From Candidatus Neomicrothrix sp. UBA2983 (GTDB taxonomy: Bacteria; Actinomycetota; Acidimicrobiia; Acidimicrobiales; MedAcidi-G1), in NCBI GenBank assembly GCA_002346745.1, contig DEAL01000036.1, positions 13,782 through 77,781 of the forward strand: a stretch of DNA of 64,000 nucleotides, in the 5' to 3' direction. Below are positions 25,988-33,792 of this stretch, piece by piece. Position numbers and translations under genes: made by a program. A model generated the notes under the pieces. The model was not told the DNA's origin, made no database searches, and saw nothing but the letters and a program-made list of their open reading frames with translations. The first letter of the stretch is position 1. Each line of letters opens with the position of its first letter.

Positions 25988-26026
25988 GGTGCTCCCGTCG
26001 CGGCCGGCGTGCCGGTTCGGCTCCCA

Positions 26027-26032
26027 ATGCTA
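26027..26032 (-). promoter_or_regulatory. Candidate -10 of cysDNC operon
   Basis: TAGCAT on the minus strand is about 40 nt upstream of the cysD GTG, leaving a short leader with a GGGAG ribosome-binding site. The -35 region overlaps the cysQ promoter. Confidence 0.35.
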
Positions 26033-26047
26033 CGGCCCGGGGTCTGC

Positions 26048-26053
26048 GATGAT
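26048..26053 (+). promoter_or_regulatory. -10-like element of cysQ-type gene
   Basis: GATGAT ends 8 nt before the ATG at 26062, in the 74-bp divergent gap with cysD. Confidence 0.35.
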
Positions 26054-26061
26054 CGCGAGCC

Positions 26062-26823
26062 ATGGCCACCTCCGACGACCACCGCCTCGCCGCCAAGCTG
26101 GCCATGCGCGCCGGCGTCCTGCTGCTGGAGTTGCGCGGGCGCCTCGTCGCCGAGGGCGCGCCGGCGACCACCCTGAAGGACGAGGGAGACCGGGCCGCCC
26201 ACGACCTGCTGATGGACGCCCTCGCCGAGTCCCGCCCAGACGACGGCGTGTTGTCCGAGGAGGGCTCGGCCCACGACGTCCATCCGGACCGGGCCGGCGT
26301 GTCGCGGGTGTGGATCGTCGACCCGCTGGACGGCACCAGGGAGTTCAGCGAGCCGCCCCGCACGGACTGGGCGGTCCACGTGGCCCTCGCCGAGGACGGA
26401 CGGCCCACGGCCGGCGCCGTCGCCCTGCCGGGCCTGGGCCTGACGCTCTCGACCAACGAGGCCGGCACCCTCGACGACCTGGGCCCCGTGCCGGCTGCCC
26501 CCCGGGTCGTGGTCAGCCGCAGCCGGCCGCCGGCGGTGGCCCTCGCGGTCGCCGAGGCCCTCGACGGCGAGTTGGTCGAGATGGGTTCGGCCGGCGCCAA
26601 GGCCATGGCGGTGGCCCGCGGCGAGGTCGACGTCTACGTCCACGCCGGCGGCCAGTACGAGTGGGACAACTGCGCCCCGGCCGCGGTGGCGGCGTCGATG
26701 GGCCTCCACGTGTCGCGCCTCGACGGTTCGCCGCCCACCTACAACCACCCCGACCCGTACCTTCCCGACTTGCTCGTCTGCCGGCGGGAACTGGCGTCCG
26801 CCGTCCTCGACGTCGTCGGCTGA
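26062..26823 (+). CDS. cysQ: CysQ-like 3'(2'),5'-bisphosphate nucleotidase
   Basis: This 253-residue inositol-monophosphatase-superfamily enzyme has metal motifs VLSEEGSA (residues 64-71), WIVDPLDGTREFSE (about 90-103) and EWDNCAPAAV (about 210). CysQ removes phosphate from PAP released by PAPS reduction. The divergent cysDNC operon makes that role more likely than inositol phosphatase. Length is normal. The downstream nucS gene has its own -10. Confidence 0.88.
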   Translation: MATSDDHRLAAKLAMRAGVLLLELRGRLVAEGAPATTLKDEGDRAAHDLLMDALAESRPDDGVLSEEGSAHDVHPDRAGVSRVWIVDPLDGTREFSEPPRTDWAVHVALAEDGRPTAGAVALPGLGLTLSTNEAGTLDDLGPVPAAPRVVVSRSRPPAVALAVAEALDGELVEMGSAGAKAMAVARGEVDVYVHAGGQYEWDNCAPAAVAASMGLHVSRLDGSPPTYNHPDPYLPDLLVCRRELASAVLDVVG

Positions 26824-26840
26824 CGTCGGGGCACGGCCCG

Positions 26841-26846
26841 TAGGCT
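26841..26846 (+). promoter_or_regulatory. -10 element of leaderless nucS
   Basis: TAGGCT ends 8 nt before the GTG start at 26855. Confidence 0.5.
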
Positions 26847-26854
26847 CGCGGACC

Positions 26855-27526
26855 GTGCGCCTGGTCATCGCCCGCTGCACGGTCGACTACGACGGCCGCC
26901 TCACCGCCCACCTCCCCGAGGCGGTCCGCCTGCTCATGGTCAAGGCCGACGGCTGCGTCGCCATCCACGCCGACGGTGGCGCCTACAAGCCCCTCAACTG
27001 GATGAACGCCCCGAACGTGCTCGTGGAGGAGGCAATCGACGGCGTCGACACCTGGCGGGTGTCGAACCCCAAGGGCGAGACCCTCACGATCACGCTCCAC
27101 GAGGTGCTGTCCGACACCGCCTACGAGATGGGCGTCGACCCCGGCCTGCAGAAGGACGGCGTCGAGGCACACCTCCAGGAGCTGTTGGCCGAGGACCCGT
27201 CGTTCCTCGGCGAGGAGTTGGCGCTGGTGCGGCGTGAGTACCCGACCGACATCGGACCCGTCGACCTGTTGTGCCGTGACGCCGACGGGAACACCGTGGC
27301 GATCGAGGTCAAGCGACGAGGCGAGATCGACGGCGTCGAGCAACTCACCCGCTACCTCGACTTCCTCAACCGCGACGACGTGCTGGCTCCCGTGCGGGGC
27401 CTCTTCGTGGCCCAGGAGATCAAGCCCCAGGCCAAGGTGCTGGCGGGCGACCGGGGCATCGGCTGTGTCGAGGTGGACTACGACGAGCTCCGGGGCATCG
27501 AATCGACGACGCCCCGGCTCTTCTAG
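26855..27526 (+). CDS. nucS: Endonuclease NucS (EndoMS)
   Basis: This 223-residue mismatch-specific endonuclease supports mismatch repair in actinobacteria that lack MutS/MutL. The N-terminal half is the dimerisation/DNA-binding domain. The C-terminal RecB-like nuclease has the catalytic pattern GPVDLLCRD..VAIEVKRRGEID..QLTRYL (residues about 133-170). It starts MRLVIARCTVDYDGRLTAHL, as in mycobacterial NucS. GTG start with a well-placed -10. The next gene follows after 8 nt. Confidence 0.95.
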   Translation: MRLVIARCTVDYDGRLTAHLPEAVRLLMVKADGCVAIHADGGAYKPLNWMNAPNVLVEEAIDGVDTWRVSNPKGETLTITLHEVLSDTAYEMGVDPGLQKDGVEAHLQELLAEDPSFLGEELALVRREYPTDIGPVDLLCRDADGNTVAIEVKRRGEIDGVEQLTRYLDFLNRDDVLAPVRGLFVAQEIKPQAKVLAGDRGIGCVEVDYDELRGIESTTPRLF

Positions 27527-27534
27527 GCGGACCC

Positions 27535-28740
27535 GTGGAGGCGTTCGAGGTCGCCGTGGTCGGCGGCGGCCCGGCCGGATCGGCAGCGGCCACCACGCTG
27601 GCTCGGGCGGGCCGGTCCGTGGCGATGCTCGACAAGGCCACCTTTCCCCGAAACAAGTGCTGCGGCGACGGGCTCACCACGCTGGCCCTGCGACTCGGTG
27701 AACGACTCGGCCTCGACCCGGCACCCATCGCCGGCTGGCAGGTCGTCGACCACGCCGTCATCCACACCGGCGGCGAGGGTGGCCGCAGCCGCCGCTTCCC
27801 GCTGCCCGTGGATGCCGGCCAGTACGCAGCGATCGTGCCGCGGGCCGAGTACGACGCCGCCCTCCTGGACCTGGCCCGCTCGGCCGGCGCCGACGTGCGG
27901 GAGGGCCACGAACTGGCGGGCATCCGAGTCGATGGCGACGGCGCCGTCGTCGAGGTGGCGGACGGCTCGACGTTCCGGACCGGGTCGGTGGTCGCCGCCG
28001 ACGGCATGTGGTCTCCCACCCGGCGCCTGCTGGGCCTGGCCGAGGACGGCTACCGGGGCGAGTGGCACGCCTTCCGCCAGTACGTGGCCGGGGTGGGGCC
28101 GGCGGCAGCCGACCTGCACGTCTGGTTCGAACCGGACCTGCTGCCCGGCTACGCCTGGAGCTTCCCGCTGCCCGATGGTCGGGCCAACGTCGGGTTCGGC
28201 GTGCTGCGTGGCGGCCGGGTGGCCGTCGGAGACACGGGCCGAATCTGGGACGGACTCTGCGACCGGCCCGGTATCCGGGAGGTGCTCGGCCCCGACGCCG
28301 TGCCCGAGGGGCGGCGCACCGCCTGGCCCATTCCCGCACGCGTGGATCGTGCGGTTCTCGAACACGGCCCGGTGCTGTTTGCCGGTGACGCCGCTGCGGC
28401 CACCGACGCCCTGACCGGCGAGGGCATCGGCCAGGCACTGCTCACGGGGATCCTCGCCGCCGAGGCGATCCTCGCCGGCGGATCGGCCGCCGAGGTGGGC
28501 ACCCGCTACCGACGCCACGTGCGTCGAGAACTGCTGGCCGACCACCGCATGTCGGTGGCGCTCCAACGGGTACTGGCGCTGCCGCTCGGGGCACGAACGG
28601 CGGTGTCTGCCGCCGGCGCCACGGCGTGGACGCGCCGCAACTTCGCCCGCTGGATGTTCGAGGACTACCCGCGGGCGCTGCTGGCGACGCCGCGCCGCTG
28701 GCGACGGGGCGTGCTGTCCAGGCCCGGCGCCCACCGCTGA
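27535..28740 (+). CDS. Geranylgeranyl-reductase-family FAD oxidoreductase
   Basis: This 401-residue flavoprotein has an N-terminal Rossmann dinucleotide motif VAVVGGGPAGSAAATTLARAG, the family motif FPRNKCCGDGL near residue 42, a GADG-type VAADGMWSP and the FAD-phosphate motif LFAGDAAAATDALTGEGIG near 282. Relatives reduce isoprenoid double bonds of lipids or quinones. GTG at 27535 is 8 nt after nucS, so the two are probably co-transcribed. The lipid substrate is not predictable from sequence. Confidence 0.87.
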   Translation: MEAFEVAVVGGGPAGSAAATTLARAGRSVAMLDKATFPRNKCCGDGLTTLALRLGERLGLDPAPIAGWQVVDHAVIHTGGEGGRSRRFPLPVDAGQYAAIVPRAEYDAALLDLARSAGADVREGHELAGIRVDGDGAVVEVADGSTFRTGSVVAADGMWSPTRRLLGLAEDGYRGEWHAFRQYVAGVGPAAADLHVWFEPDLLPGYAWSFPLPDGRANVGFGVLRGGRVAVGDTGRIWDGLCDRPGIREVLGPDAVPEGRRTAWPIPARVDRAVLEHGPVLFAGDAAAATDALTGEGIGQALLTGILAAEAILAGGSAAEVGTRYRRHVRRELLADHRMSVALQRVLALPLGARTAVSAAGATAWTRRNFARWMFEDYPRALLATPRRWRRGVLSRPGAHR

Positions 28741-28793
28741 ACCCGTCGTCACCGCCGCCGAGGGGCCGCGGCGGCGTCTTCCCGGGACGCCAC

Positions 28794-28799
28794 TACCCT
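28794..28799 (+). promoter_or_regulatory. -10 element of leaderless PAP2 gene
   Basis: TACCCT ends 6 nt before the ATG at 28806 and fixes the start among several open upstream codons. Confidence 0.5.
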
Positions 28800-28805
28800 G
28801 CCCGG

Positions 28806-29414
28806 ATGGCCCCGGCCTCCGAGACCGCCGACGAGCGGTCGCACCTGAGCATCGTCCCCGACGCCGACGACGCTCCCTCCGAGCCCCACCCGCTGGGTCC
28901 CATCGGCCGCGCCCTCGACACGGCCGTCGACAAGGCGTGGGAGCCGCTGCGGGGCAATCCCAACCTGGACCGGCTCTTCTACGCGGCCAGCGAACTCGCC
29001 GACTTCAGCCTGCTCTGGCACCTGACTGGCACGGCCCGCGGCGTCGTGCGCCGCAACGGGCACCGCGAGGCGCTGCGCCTGTCGGCCGCCCTCGCCGCCG
29101 AGTCGGCGCTCGTGAACGGCGCCGTCAAGTCGGCGTTCCGCCGGGAGCGGCCCGTCCACGACGAGGAGCGGCCCCACAACCTGCGCCAGCCGCTCACCAG
29201 CAGCTTCCCGTCGGGCCACGCCTCGGCGGCCTTCCTGGCGGCGACCCTGCTGGCCGAGCGGTCTCGCATCAGGCCGCTCTGGTACGCGGCGGCGGGCATC
29301 GTGGCGGCGTCGAGGGTGCACGTGCGCATCCACCACGCCAGCGACGTGGTGGTCGGCGCGGGGATCGGCCTGGCGCTGGGCCGCCTGATCCGGAAGGTGC
29401 TGCCCCTGCGCTGA
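28806..29414 (+). CDS. PAP2-superfamily phosphatase
   Basis: This 202-residue membrane-associated phosphatase has the three PAP2 motifs: KSAFRRERP (about residues 111-119), PSGHASA (about 137-143) and SRVHVRIHHASDVVVG (about 168-183). It probably dephosphorylates a lipid phosphate or isoprenoid pyrophosphate. The N-terminal 45 residues are acidic and unconserved. It follows a lipid-type FAD reductase with its own promoter. Confidence 0.9.
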   Translation: MAPASETADERSHLSIVPDADDAPSEPHPLGPIGRALDTAVDKAWEPLRGNPNLDRLFYAASELADFSLLWHLTGTARGVVRRNGHREALRLSAALAAESALVNGAVKSAFRRERPVHDEERPHNLRQPLTSSFPSGHASAAFLAATLLAERSRIRPLWYAAAGIVAASRVHVRIHHASDVVVGAGIGLALGRLIRKVLPLR

Positions 29415-29427
29415 GCAGGGCGGCCCG

Positions 29428-29607
29428 CTAGTTGAGCGGCGAGGCCTCGAGGTCGGCGTCGCTGGCGGCCAGCAGCAGCCGAAGGTCGAGCAGGAGGTCG
29501 GCGACCTCGGAGGCGGCGATGAGCTCGCGGCTCTGGGTGGTGCCGAGACCGCGGTCGATGATGGCCTTGATCTCATCGATCGTGGTCGTATCGAGCGTCT
29601 CGGTCAT
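29428..29607 (-). CDS. Small helical protein, unknown
   Basis: This 59-residue acidic protein starts MTETLDTTTIDEIKAIIDRG and is predicted to be helical (AASEVADLLLDLRLLLAASD). I chose ATG 29607 because a GGAGG lies 8 nt upstream. A GTG 48 nt further upstream overlaps the -10 region. No family recognised. It is convergent with the PAP2 gene, 13 nt away, and divergent from MUG. Confidence 0.6.
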   Translation of the reverse strand: MTETLDTTTIDEIKAIIDRGLGTTQSRELIAASEVADLLLDLRLLLAASDADLEASPLN

Positions 29608-29656
29608 GTCGCCGTCCTCCGTTCCCAGGTCGTTGCGCTGCTCGTCGATGCCCACA

Positions 29657-29662
29657 CCCTAG
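29657..29662 (-). promoter_or_regulatory. -10 element upstream of small helical protein gene
   Basis: TAGGGT on the minus strand lies 49 nt upstream of the ATG at 29607. Unlike most genes here, this one would have a leader of about 43 nt with a Shine-Dalgarno sequence. Confidence 0.4.
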
Positions 29663-29706
29663 GCGCGCATTCCGCGAACGCGTGGCACCCGCTTGCGGGC
29701 CCCGCC

Positions 29707-29712
29707 TACCCT
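29707..29712 (+). promoter_or_regulatory. -10 element of leaderless MUG gene
   Basis: TACCCT ends 6 nt before the GTG at 29719. Confidence 0.5.
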
Positions 29713-29718
29713 CGCCTG

Positions 29719-30456
29719 GTGCCGCTCTCACCCCACACCGTCGGCGGCGGAGGGCCGACCACCGACCTGCCACTGACGCTGGCCGACCTGCACGCCTCGC
29801 TGGCCGTGGGTGTCCGGCTGGACCTGCGGCTCGACCCGGTGCCGGACGACGCCTGGGACGGCCAGCGCGCCCTGGACCTGGTCGTCGGGGCCGGCTTCAC
29901 GGGGGTCGGCGAGGCCCGCTCGGTCGGATCGGCCGTCGAGGTGCCCGTCGAGCGCCGCCGCAGCCTGCCCGACACGGTGGCACCGGGGATGCGCCTGCTG
30001 GTGGTCGGCCTCAACCCCAGCCCGGCCTCGGCCGACTCGGGCGTCGGCTACCACCGACCGGGCAACCGGTTCTGGCCGGCGGTGCTGGCCGCCGGGGTGG
30101 CCACCGCCGACCGGGACCCCCGGCACGCCCTCGCCGAGCACGGCCTCGGCATGACCGACCTGGTGCGACGGACCACCGCGCGGGCCGACGAGGTCGACGT
30201 CGACGAGTTCCGGGAGGGCTTCGCCCGCGTCGAGCGACTCTGCGCCTGGCTGCGCCCGCGGGCCGCCTGCTTCGTGGGCCTCGGTGGCTGGCGTGTCGTC
30301 GCCGACCGGAGGGCGGTGGCTGGCGTGCAGGAACGGGCCCTCGGCGGCACGCCCGTCTACGTGATGCCGCACACCTCGGGACTCAATGCCCACAGCCGCC
30401 TCGACGACCTGACCGCCCACCTCCGTTCGGCCGCCCGCCTCGCCGATGAGGGGTAG
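29719..30456 (+). CDS. mug: Mismatch-specific (G:U/T) DNA glycosylase MUG with N-terminal extension
   Basis: This 245-residue protein has a C-terminal uracil-DNA-glycosylase fold of the MUG/TDG family: LLVVGLNPSPASADSGVGYHRPGNRFW near residues 94-120 and the MPHTSGLNAHS loop near 215. The glycosylase domain starts about residue 88. The first 85 residues (LADLHASLAVGVRLDLRL..ALDLVVGAGF) are extra compared with E. coli Mug and resemble the end of a methyltransferase-like domain. It would remove uracil or thymine opposite guanine. Confidence 0.88.
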   Translation: MPLSPHTVGGGGPTTDLPLTLADLHASLAVGVRLDLRLDPVPDDAWDGQRALDLVVGAGFTGVGEARSVGSAVEVPVERRRSLPDTVAPGMRLLVVGLNPSPASADSGVGYHRPGNRFWPAVLAAGVATADRDPRHALAEHGLGMTDLVRRTTARADEVDVDEFREGFARVERLCAWLRPRAACFVGLGGWRVVADRRAVAGVQERALGGTPVYVMPHTSGLNAHSRLDDLTAHLRSAARLADEG

Positions 30457-30462
30457 GGCGCG

Positions 30463-31425
30463 TCAGGCGTTCGGGGCGAGGGTGCGGACGGCCACCATGG
30501 GGTCGACGCCACCGAGCGGCACGATCGCCAGGGCCGGGGTGGTGACGCCGTTGGCGACGTACTCGGCGATCCGGGCCCGGCACTGCTCGGACGTGCCGTG
30601 GACGAGCAGGTCGTCGACCACCTCCTCGGGGATCTCGTCAAGTGCCCCCTTCCGGTCGCCCGCCGCCCAGCGCTCCCAGTGCCCGCCCAGCTGGTCGGCC
30701 CGCCCCAGCCATTCGTGGAACGCCCGGTACACGGGCACGTTCAGATAGGCGGCCAGCAGGCGGCGCCCGCCGGCCAGCACGGCCTCCCGGTCGTCGCTGG
30801 GGCACACGAAGATGCGGGCGACGACCTCCCGGTCGGGACCCTGGCCGTTGACAATGCCGGCCACGGTGGTGACGTCGTCGGGCGAAAGCCAGTTGATGAT
30901 CGCCCCGTCGGCCTCGCGGCCGGCCAGGCGCAGCATCCCCTCCCGCAGGGCGGCGACGAGGATCGTCGGCGGCTGCTCGGGAACGAGACCGAGGCGGAAG
31001 CCGTCGATCCTGAAGGAGTCGTACGCCTCGACCACCTTCTCGCCGGTGAGGGCGGCCTTCAGGAAGCGGACGGTGTCGCGCACCCGCTGGTAGGGCGCCT
31101 CGAAGGGGATGCCGTTCCAGCGCTCGACGATCACGTTCGACGACGACCCGATGCCTAGGGCGAAGCGGCCCGGGGCGGCGGCCGCCATCGTGGCGGCGCA
31201 CTGCGCCAGCAGGGCCGGGCTGCGGGTGTAGGCGGGCAGGATCGCCGTGCCCAGCCGCAGCTCGGGCGCCCAGGCGGCGGCAAGGGCCAGCGGCGTGAGG
31301 CCGTCGGCATCGCTGGCCTCGGCGCTCCAGACGTCCGTGTAGCCGAGGTCCACGAGCTCCCGGTAGAGGCCCTGCTGGTCGTGGAGTCGCCCCGGCAGGG
31401 GGACCGTGATGCCGTACGCGGACAC
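30463..31425 (-). CDS. LLM-class F420-dependent oxidoreductase
   Basis: This 320-residue luciferase-like TIM-barrel protein has family hallmarks: GYTDVWSAEASDADGLTPLA near residue 32, LRLGTAILPAYTRSPALLA near 55 and RFALGIGSSSNVIVERWNG near 87. F420 use is inferred from the subgroup. The substrate is unknown. Start is GTG 31425. It converges on MUG with 6 nt between stops. Confidence 0.87.
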   Translation of the reverse strand: MSAYGITVPLPGRLHDQQGLYRELVDLGYTDVWSAEASDADGLTPLALAAAWAPELRLGTAILPAYTRSPALLAQCAATMAAAAPGRFALGIGSSSNVIVERWNGIPFEAPYQRVRDTVRFLKAALTGEKVVEAYDSFRIDGFRLGLVPEQPPTILVAALREGMLRLAGREADGAIINWLSPDDVTTVAGIVNGQGPDREVVARIFVCPSDDREAVLAGGRRLLAAYLNVPVYRAFHEWLGRADQLGGHWERWAAGDRKGALDEIPEEVVDDLLVHGTSEQCRARIAEYVANGVTTPALAIVPLGGVDPMVAVRTLAPNA

Positions 31426-31528
31426 GTCGGGTACCGTCCTCTCTCGTCGTTTCCCTGGTCACTCGATGGCCCGTCCGGGCCCGACGGCCAATGATCGCAC
31501 GGGTTTCCGGCCTCCCCCGCAGTCGCCC

Positions 31529-31551
31529 GACGGACACTGTCACAGTCCGTC
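31529..31551. promoter_or_regulatory. Imperfect inverted repeat between divergent genes
   Basis: GACGGA(CA)CTGT and ACAGTCCGTC face each other around a single C, 15 nt before the ATG at 31566. It could be an operator for either divergent gene. Nothing ties it to a known regulator. Confidence 0.3.
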
Positions 31552-31565
31552 CGCAGGATGTGGCC

Positions 31566-31946
31566 ATGAACGAGCAACTCGCCCTCACCCCACCGCCGAC
31601 CCGCCGTCGGACCGAGAGCCCCGACCACCGGCTGGACGGCCCGGTCCGGCCCACCCGACCCCGATACCGGCTCGACGCCCGCACCCGGGCCATCGGCCTG
31701 GCCGGCGTGCGGGCCGCCCGCGCCCGGCTGCGCCAGATCGCCGAGGCGGAGGCCGAGGCCGAGGGCCGCCCGGGTCCGGCCTCCACCGAATCGTCCTCCG
31801 CCACATCGTCCTCCACCGCATCGTCCTCCACCGCATCGTCCTCCACCGCATCGTCCTCCCCAACCACGGAGGGCGAGGACGACCCCGCCGAGGCGGCCGG
31901 GCCCGCGGACACTCCCGACCCCGGCACCTGTCGGCGGGTCGCCTGA
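31566..31946 (+). CDS. Small basic/Ser-rich protein, unknown
   Basis: This 126-residue protein has a conserved-looking basic core (RYRLDARTRAIGLAGVRAAR) followed by an Ala/Glu helix and a low-complexity SSSTA repeat region. I do not recognise a family. The tail is expected to be disordered and varies with a 15-bp DNA repeat. ATG at 31566 is preferred because the upstream sequence holds the inverted repeat. The nuclease gene follows after 7 nt. Confidence 0.55.
   Translation: MNEQLALTPPPTRRRTESPDHRLDGPVRPTRPRYRLDARTRAIGLAGVRAARARLRQIAEAEAEAEGRPGPASTESSSATSSSTASSSTASSSTASSSPTTEGEDDPAEAAGPADTPDPGTCRRVA
31791..31859 (+). repeat. 15-bp tandem repeat encoding SSSTA
   Basis: Five copies of TCGTCCTCC start at 31791, 31806, 31821, 31836 and 31851, a 15-bp period. 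Copies two to four are identical over the full unit. The period is a multiple of three, so copy-number changes keep the reading frame. Confidence 0.85.
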
Positions 31947-31953
31947 GGATCCC

Positions 31954-32460
31954 GTGCGCCGCCTGCGTCCCGCGCCGCTGCTCCTGGTGCTTTCGTTGGT
32001 CGCCTGCGGGCCGTCGGCGCTGCCCGCCGACGGCCTGGGCTCGGTGGTCGAGGTGGTCGACGGCGACACGCTGGTCGTCGACCTGGCGGGACGCCACGAG
32101 ACGGTCCGCCTGCTCGGCATCGACACCCCCGAGACCGTCCACCCCGACCGGCCGCCCGAGTGCTTCGGCGCCGAGGCGTCCGAGCGGCTGCGCCTGCTGC
32201 TGGCCCCCGGCGCCGGGGTGCGCATCCAGCGCGACGTCGAGCCCCGCGACCACTACGGCCGCCTCCTCGCCTACGTCGAGCGCCTCGCCGACGGCCTGTC
32301 GGTCAACCGGTCACTGGTCGAGAGCGGGCACGCCGCGGCGCTCCACATCGACCCCAACGACGCCCTCCGCCACGAACTGGCGGCCGCCGAGTCGCGTGCC
32401 CGGAGCGACGACCGCGGACTCTGGGGGGCCTGTGGCGGGCCCCACGCCCCCCTGGCCTAA
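31954..32460 (+). CDS. Thermonuclease-family (SNase) lipoprotein
   Basis: This 168-residue secreted nuclease starts with a lipoprotein signal (LLLVLSLVACG, lipobox Cys at about residue 18). The staphylococcal-nuclease domain has VVDGDTLVVDL, VRLLGIDTPETVHP with the catalytic Arg and Glu, and DHYGRLLAYV with the second Arg. All three active residues are present, so it is probably active outside the membrane. GTG start, 7 nt after the preceding gene. Confidence 0.9.
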   Translation: MRRLRPAPLLLVLSLVACGPSALPADGLGSVVEVVDGDTLVVDLAGRHETVRLLGIDTPETVHPDRPPECFGAEASERLRLLLAPGAGVRIQRDVEPRDHYGRLLAYVERLADGLSVNRSLVESGHAAALHIDPNDALRHELAAAESRARSDDRGLWGACGGPHAPLA

Positions 32461-32502
32461 TCGACCACGACCGCGCCCATTCCCCGTCCGACGGACGTCG
32501 GG

Positions 32503-32508
32503 TACCGT
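32503..32508 (+). promoter_or_regulatory. -10 element of leaderless YdjC-type gene
   Basis: TACCGT ends 6 nt before the ATG at 32515. Confidence 0.5.
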
Positions 32509-32514
32509 TCCTCC

Positions 32515-33345
32515 ATGACCACCCTCGCCGAGGCCCTCGGCCACCGAGCCGACGACCGGCTCCTCATCCTCACCGCCGACCAGCTGGGGATGTGTCATGC
32601 CGCCAACCAGGGCGTGTACCAGGCCATCCGCAGCGGCCTGGCCACCGGGGCCTCGCTCATGGTCCCGGCCCCGTGGTCGCGCGAGGCGGCGGCCCACTAC
32701 CGGGGCGAGCCCGTCGGCGTGCACCTCACCCTCAACGCCGAGCTGGACTGCTACCGCTGGCGACCCATCACGGTCGCCCCGTCACTGCTGGACGGCGACG
32801 GCGGCTTCCCTCGCACGGTCGGCGACCTCTGGGACCATGCCGACCTGGACGAGACCCGTTCCGAGTGCCGGGCCCAACTGGAACGGGCCGTGCTCTGGGG
32901 CTTCGACGTCTGCCACCTCTCCACCCACCTCGGGGCCCTCCAGAACCGGCCTGAGTTCTTCGACGTGCTGCTGGACCTCGCCGTCGAGTACCGCCTGCCC
33001 ATCCGGCTCGAGAGCGGCAACGCCGAGGCGCGGGCCGGATTCCCGTTCCGGTCCCTGGCCGCCGAGGAGGGGGTCCTCACCGTCGACCATCACCGCCTGC
33101 GACCGTTGGCCGAGGCCTCCGTCCTGGAGCGACAGGCCATGGACCTGGAACCCGGCGTCACCGAGATCGTCGTGGAGCCCGCCGTCGACACCCCCGAGTT
33201 GCGGGCCCTCTGCGACAGCTGGGGCCGACGCGTCGACCACCACGACCTGGCCTGCGGCAACTCGGAACTGCGGGCCGACCTCGACCGGGGCCACGTGACA
33301 CTCGCCAACTGGCGCGACGTCCGCGACGCCCAGCGGGCCGCCTGA
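32515..33345 (+). CDS. ChbG/YdjC-family carbohydrate deacetylase
   Basis: This 276-residue protein matches the YdjC fold: the N-terminal LILTADQLGMCHAANQGV, GVHLTLNAE near residue 68 and HLSTHLGALQNRPEFFDVLL near 130. The usual ADD(F/L)G metal motif reads ADQLG, so one of the paired acids is replaced by Gln. Enzymes of this family remove N-acetyl groups from sugars. With the altered motif the activity needs testing. The 3' end lies in a short direct repeat. Confidence 0.85.
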   Translation: MTTLAEALGHRADDRLLILTADQLGMCHAANQGVYQAIRSGLATGASLMVPAPWSREAAAHYRGEPVGVHLTLNAELDCYRWRPITVAPSLLDGDGGFPRTVGDLWDHADLDETRSECRAQLERAVLWGFDVCHLSTHLGALQNRPEFFDVLLDLAVEYRLPIRLESGNAEARAGFPFRSLAAEEGVLTVDHHRLRPLAEASVLERQAMDLEPGVTEIVVEPAVDTPELRALCDSWGRRVDHHDLACGNSELRADLDRGHVTLANWRDVRDAQRAA

Positions 33346-33390
33346 CCCGGAGTCCACCAGGCGGGTTACGGGCCGCCTGACCCGGAGTCC
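33335..33390. repeat. 21-bp perfect direct repeat at gene end
   Basis: The 21 bp at 33335-33355, containing the stop codon of the YdjC gene, recur exactly at 33370-33390 in the convergent gap. The copies are 35 bp apart. It looks like a small local duplication. Confidence 0.85.
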
Positions 33391-33396
33391 CGGCGC

Positions 33397-33792
33397 TCAG
33401 GCCTCGTCGAAGGTGCTGGCGGCCGCCAGACCGACCAGCGCCGCGGCGAACTCGGCGCTGCCGAGCACCGGTCGCAGGCCGAACAGGTACCGGGTGTAGT
33501 CACCCTCGACCTTGCAGCGGCCGGCCATGAAGGCGGCGTCGGGATCCAACTCGCCCCGGCACCAGGCCACGGCATCGGAGTAGCCCCAGGTCACCGTGGC
33601 GTCCTGGTCCCCGTCCCGGCCGGGCACCAGCTCGATCCGACCGTCGTCGACGACAAGCCGGAACTGCACCTTGCCGTGCGGCGTCTTGGAGACCGCGAAA
33701 CGTGCGGTCCCCGACACCCCCGGACGTTCCGGCAGGTCCGCCAGCGCCCCGGCGAACTCCGCCAGCCACTCCTCGGACAGGAACGACGCCAT
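33397..33792 (-). CDS. SCP2 sterol-transfer-like domain protein
   Basis: This 131-residue single-domain protein has the SCP2 pattern: FRLVVDDGRIELVPG, ATVTWGYSDAVAWCRGELD and AFMAGRCKVEGDYTRYL, the last being the typical GKLKVxGD motif. It probably binds a hydrophobic ligand. The ATG overlaps the Mca stop by 1 nt, so the two are co-translated. In other actinobacteria such domains occur in mycothiol-linked proteins, but that link is inference. Confidence 0.85.
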   Translation of the reverse strand: MASFLSEEWLAEFAGALADLPERPGVSGTARFAVSKTPHGKVQFRLVVDDGRIELVPGRDGDQDATVTWGYSDAVAWCRGELDPDAAFMAGRCKVEGDYTRYLFGLRPVLGSAEFAAALVGLAAASTFDEA

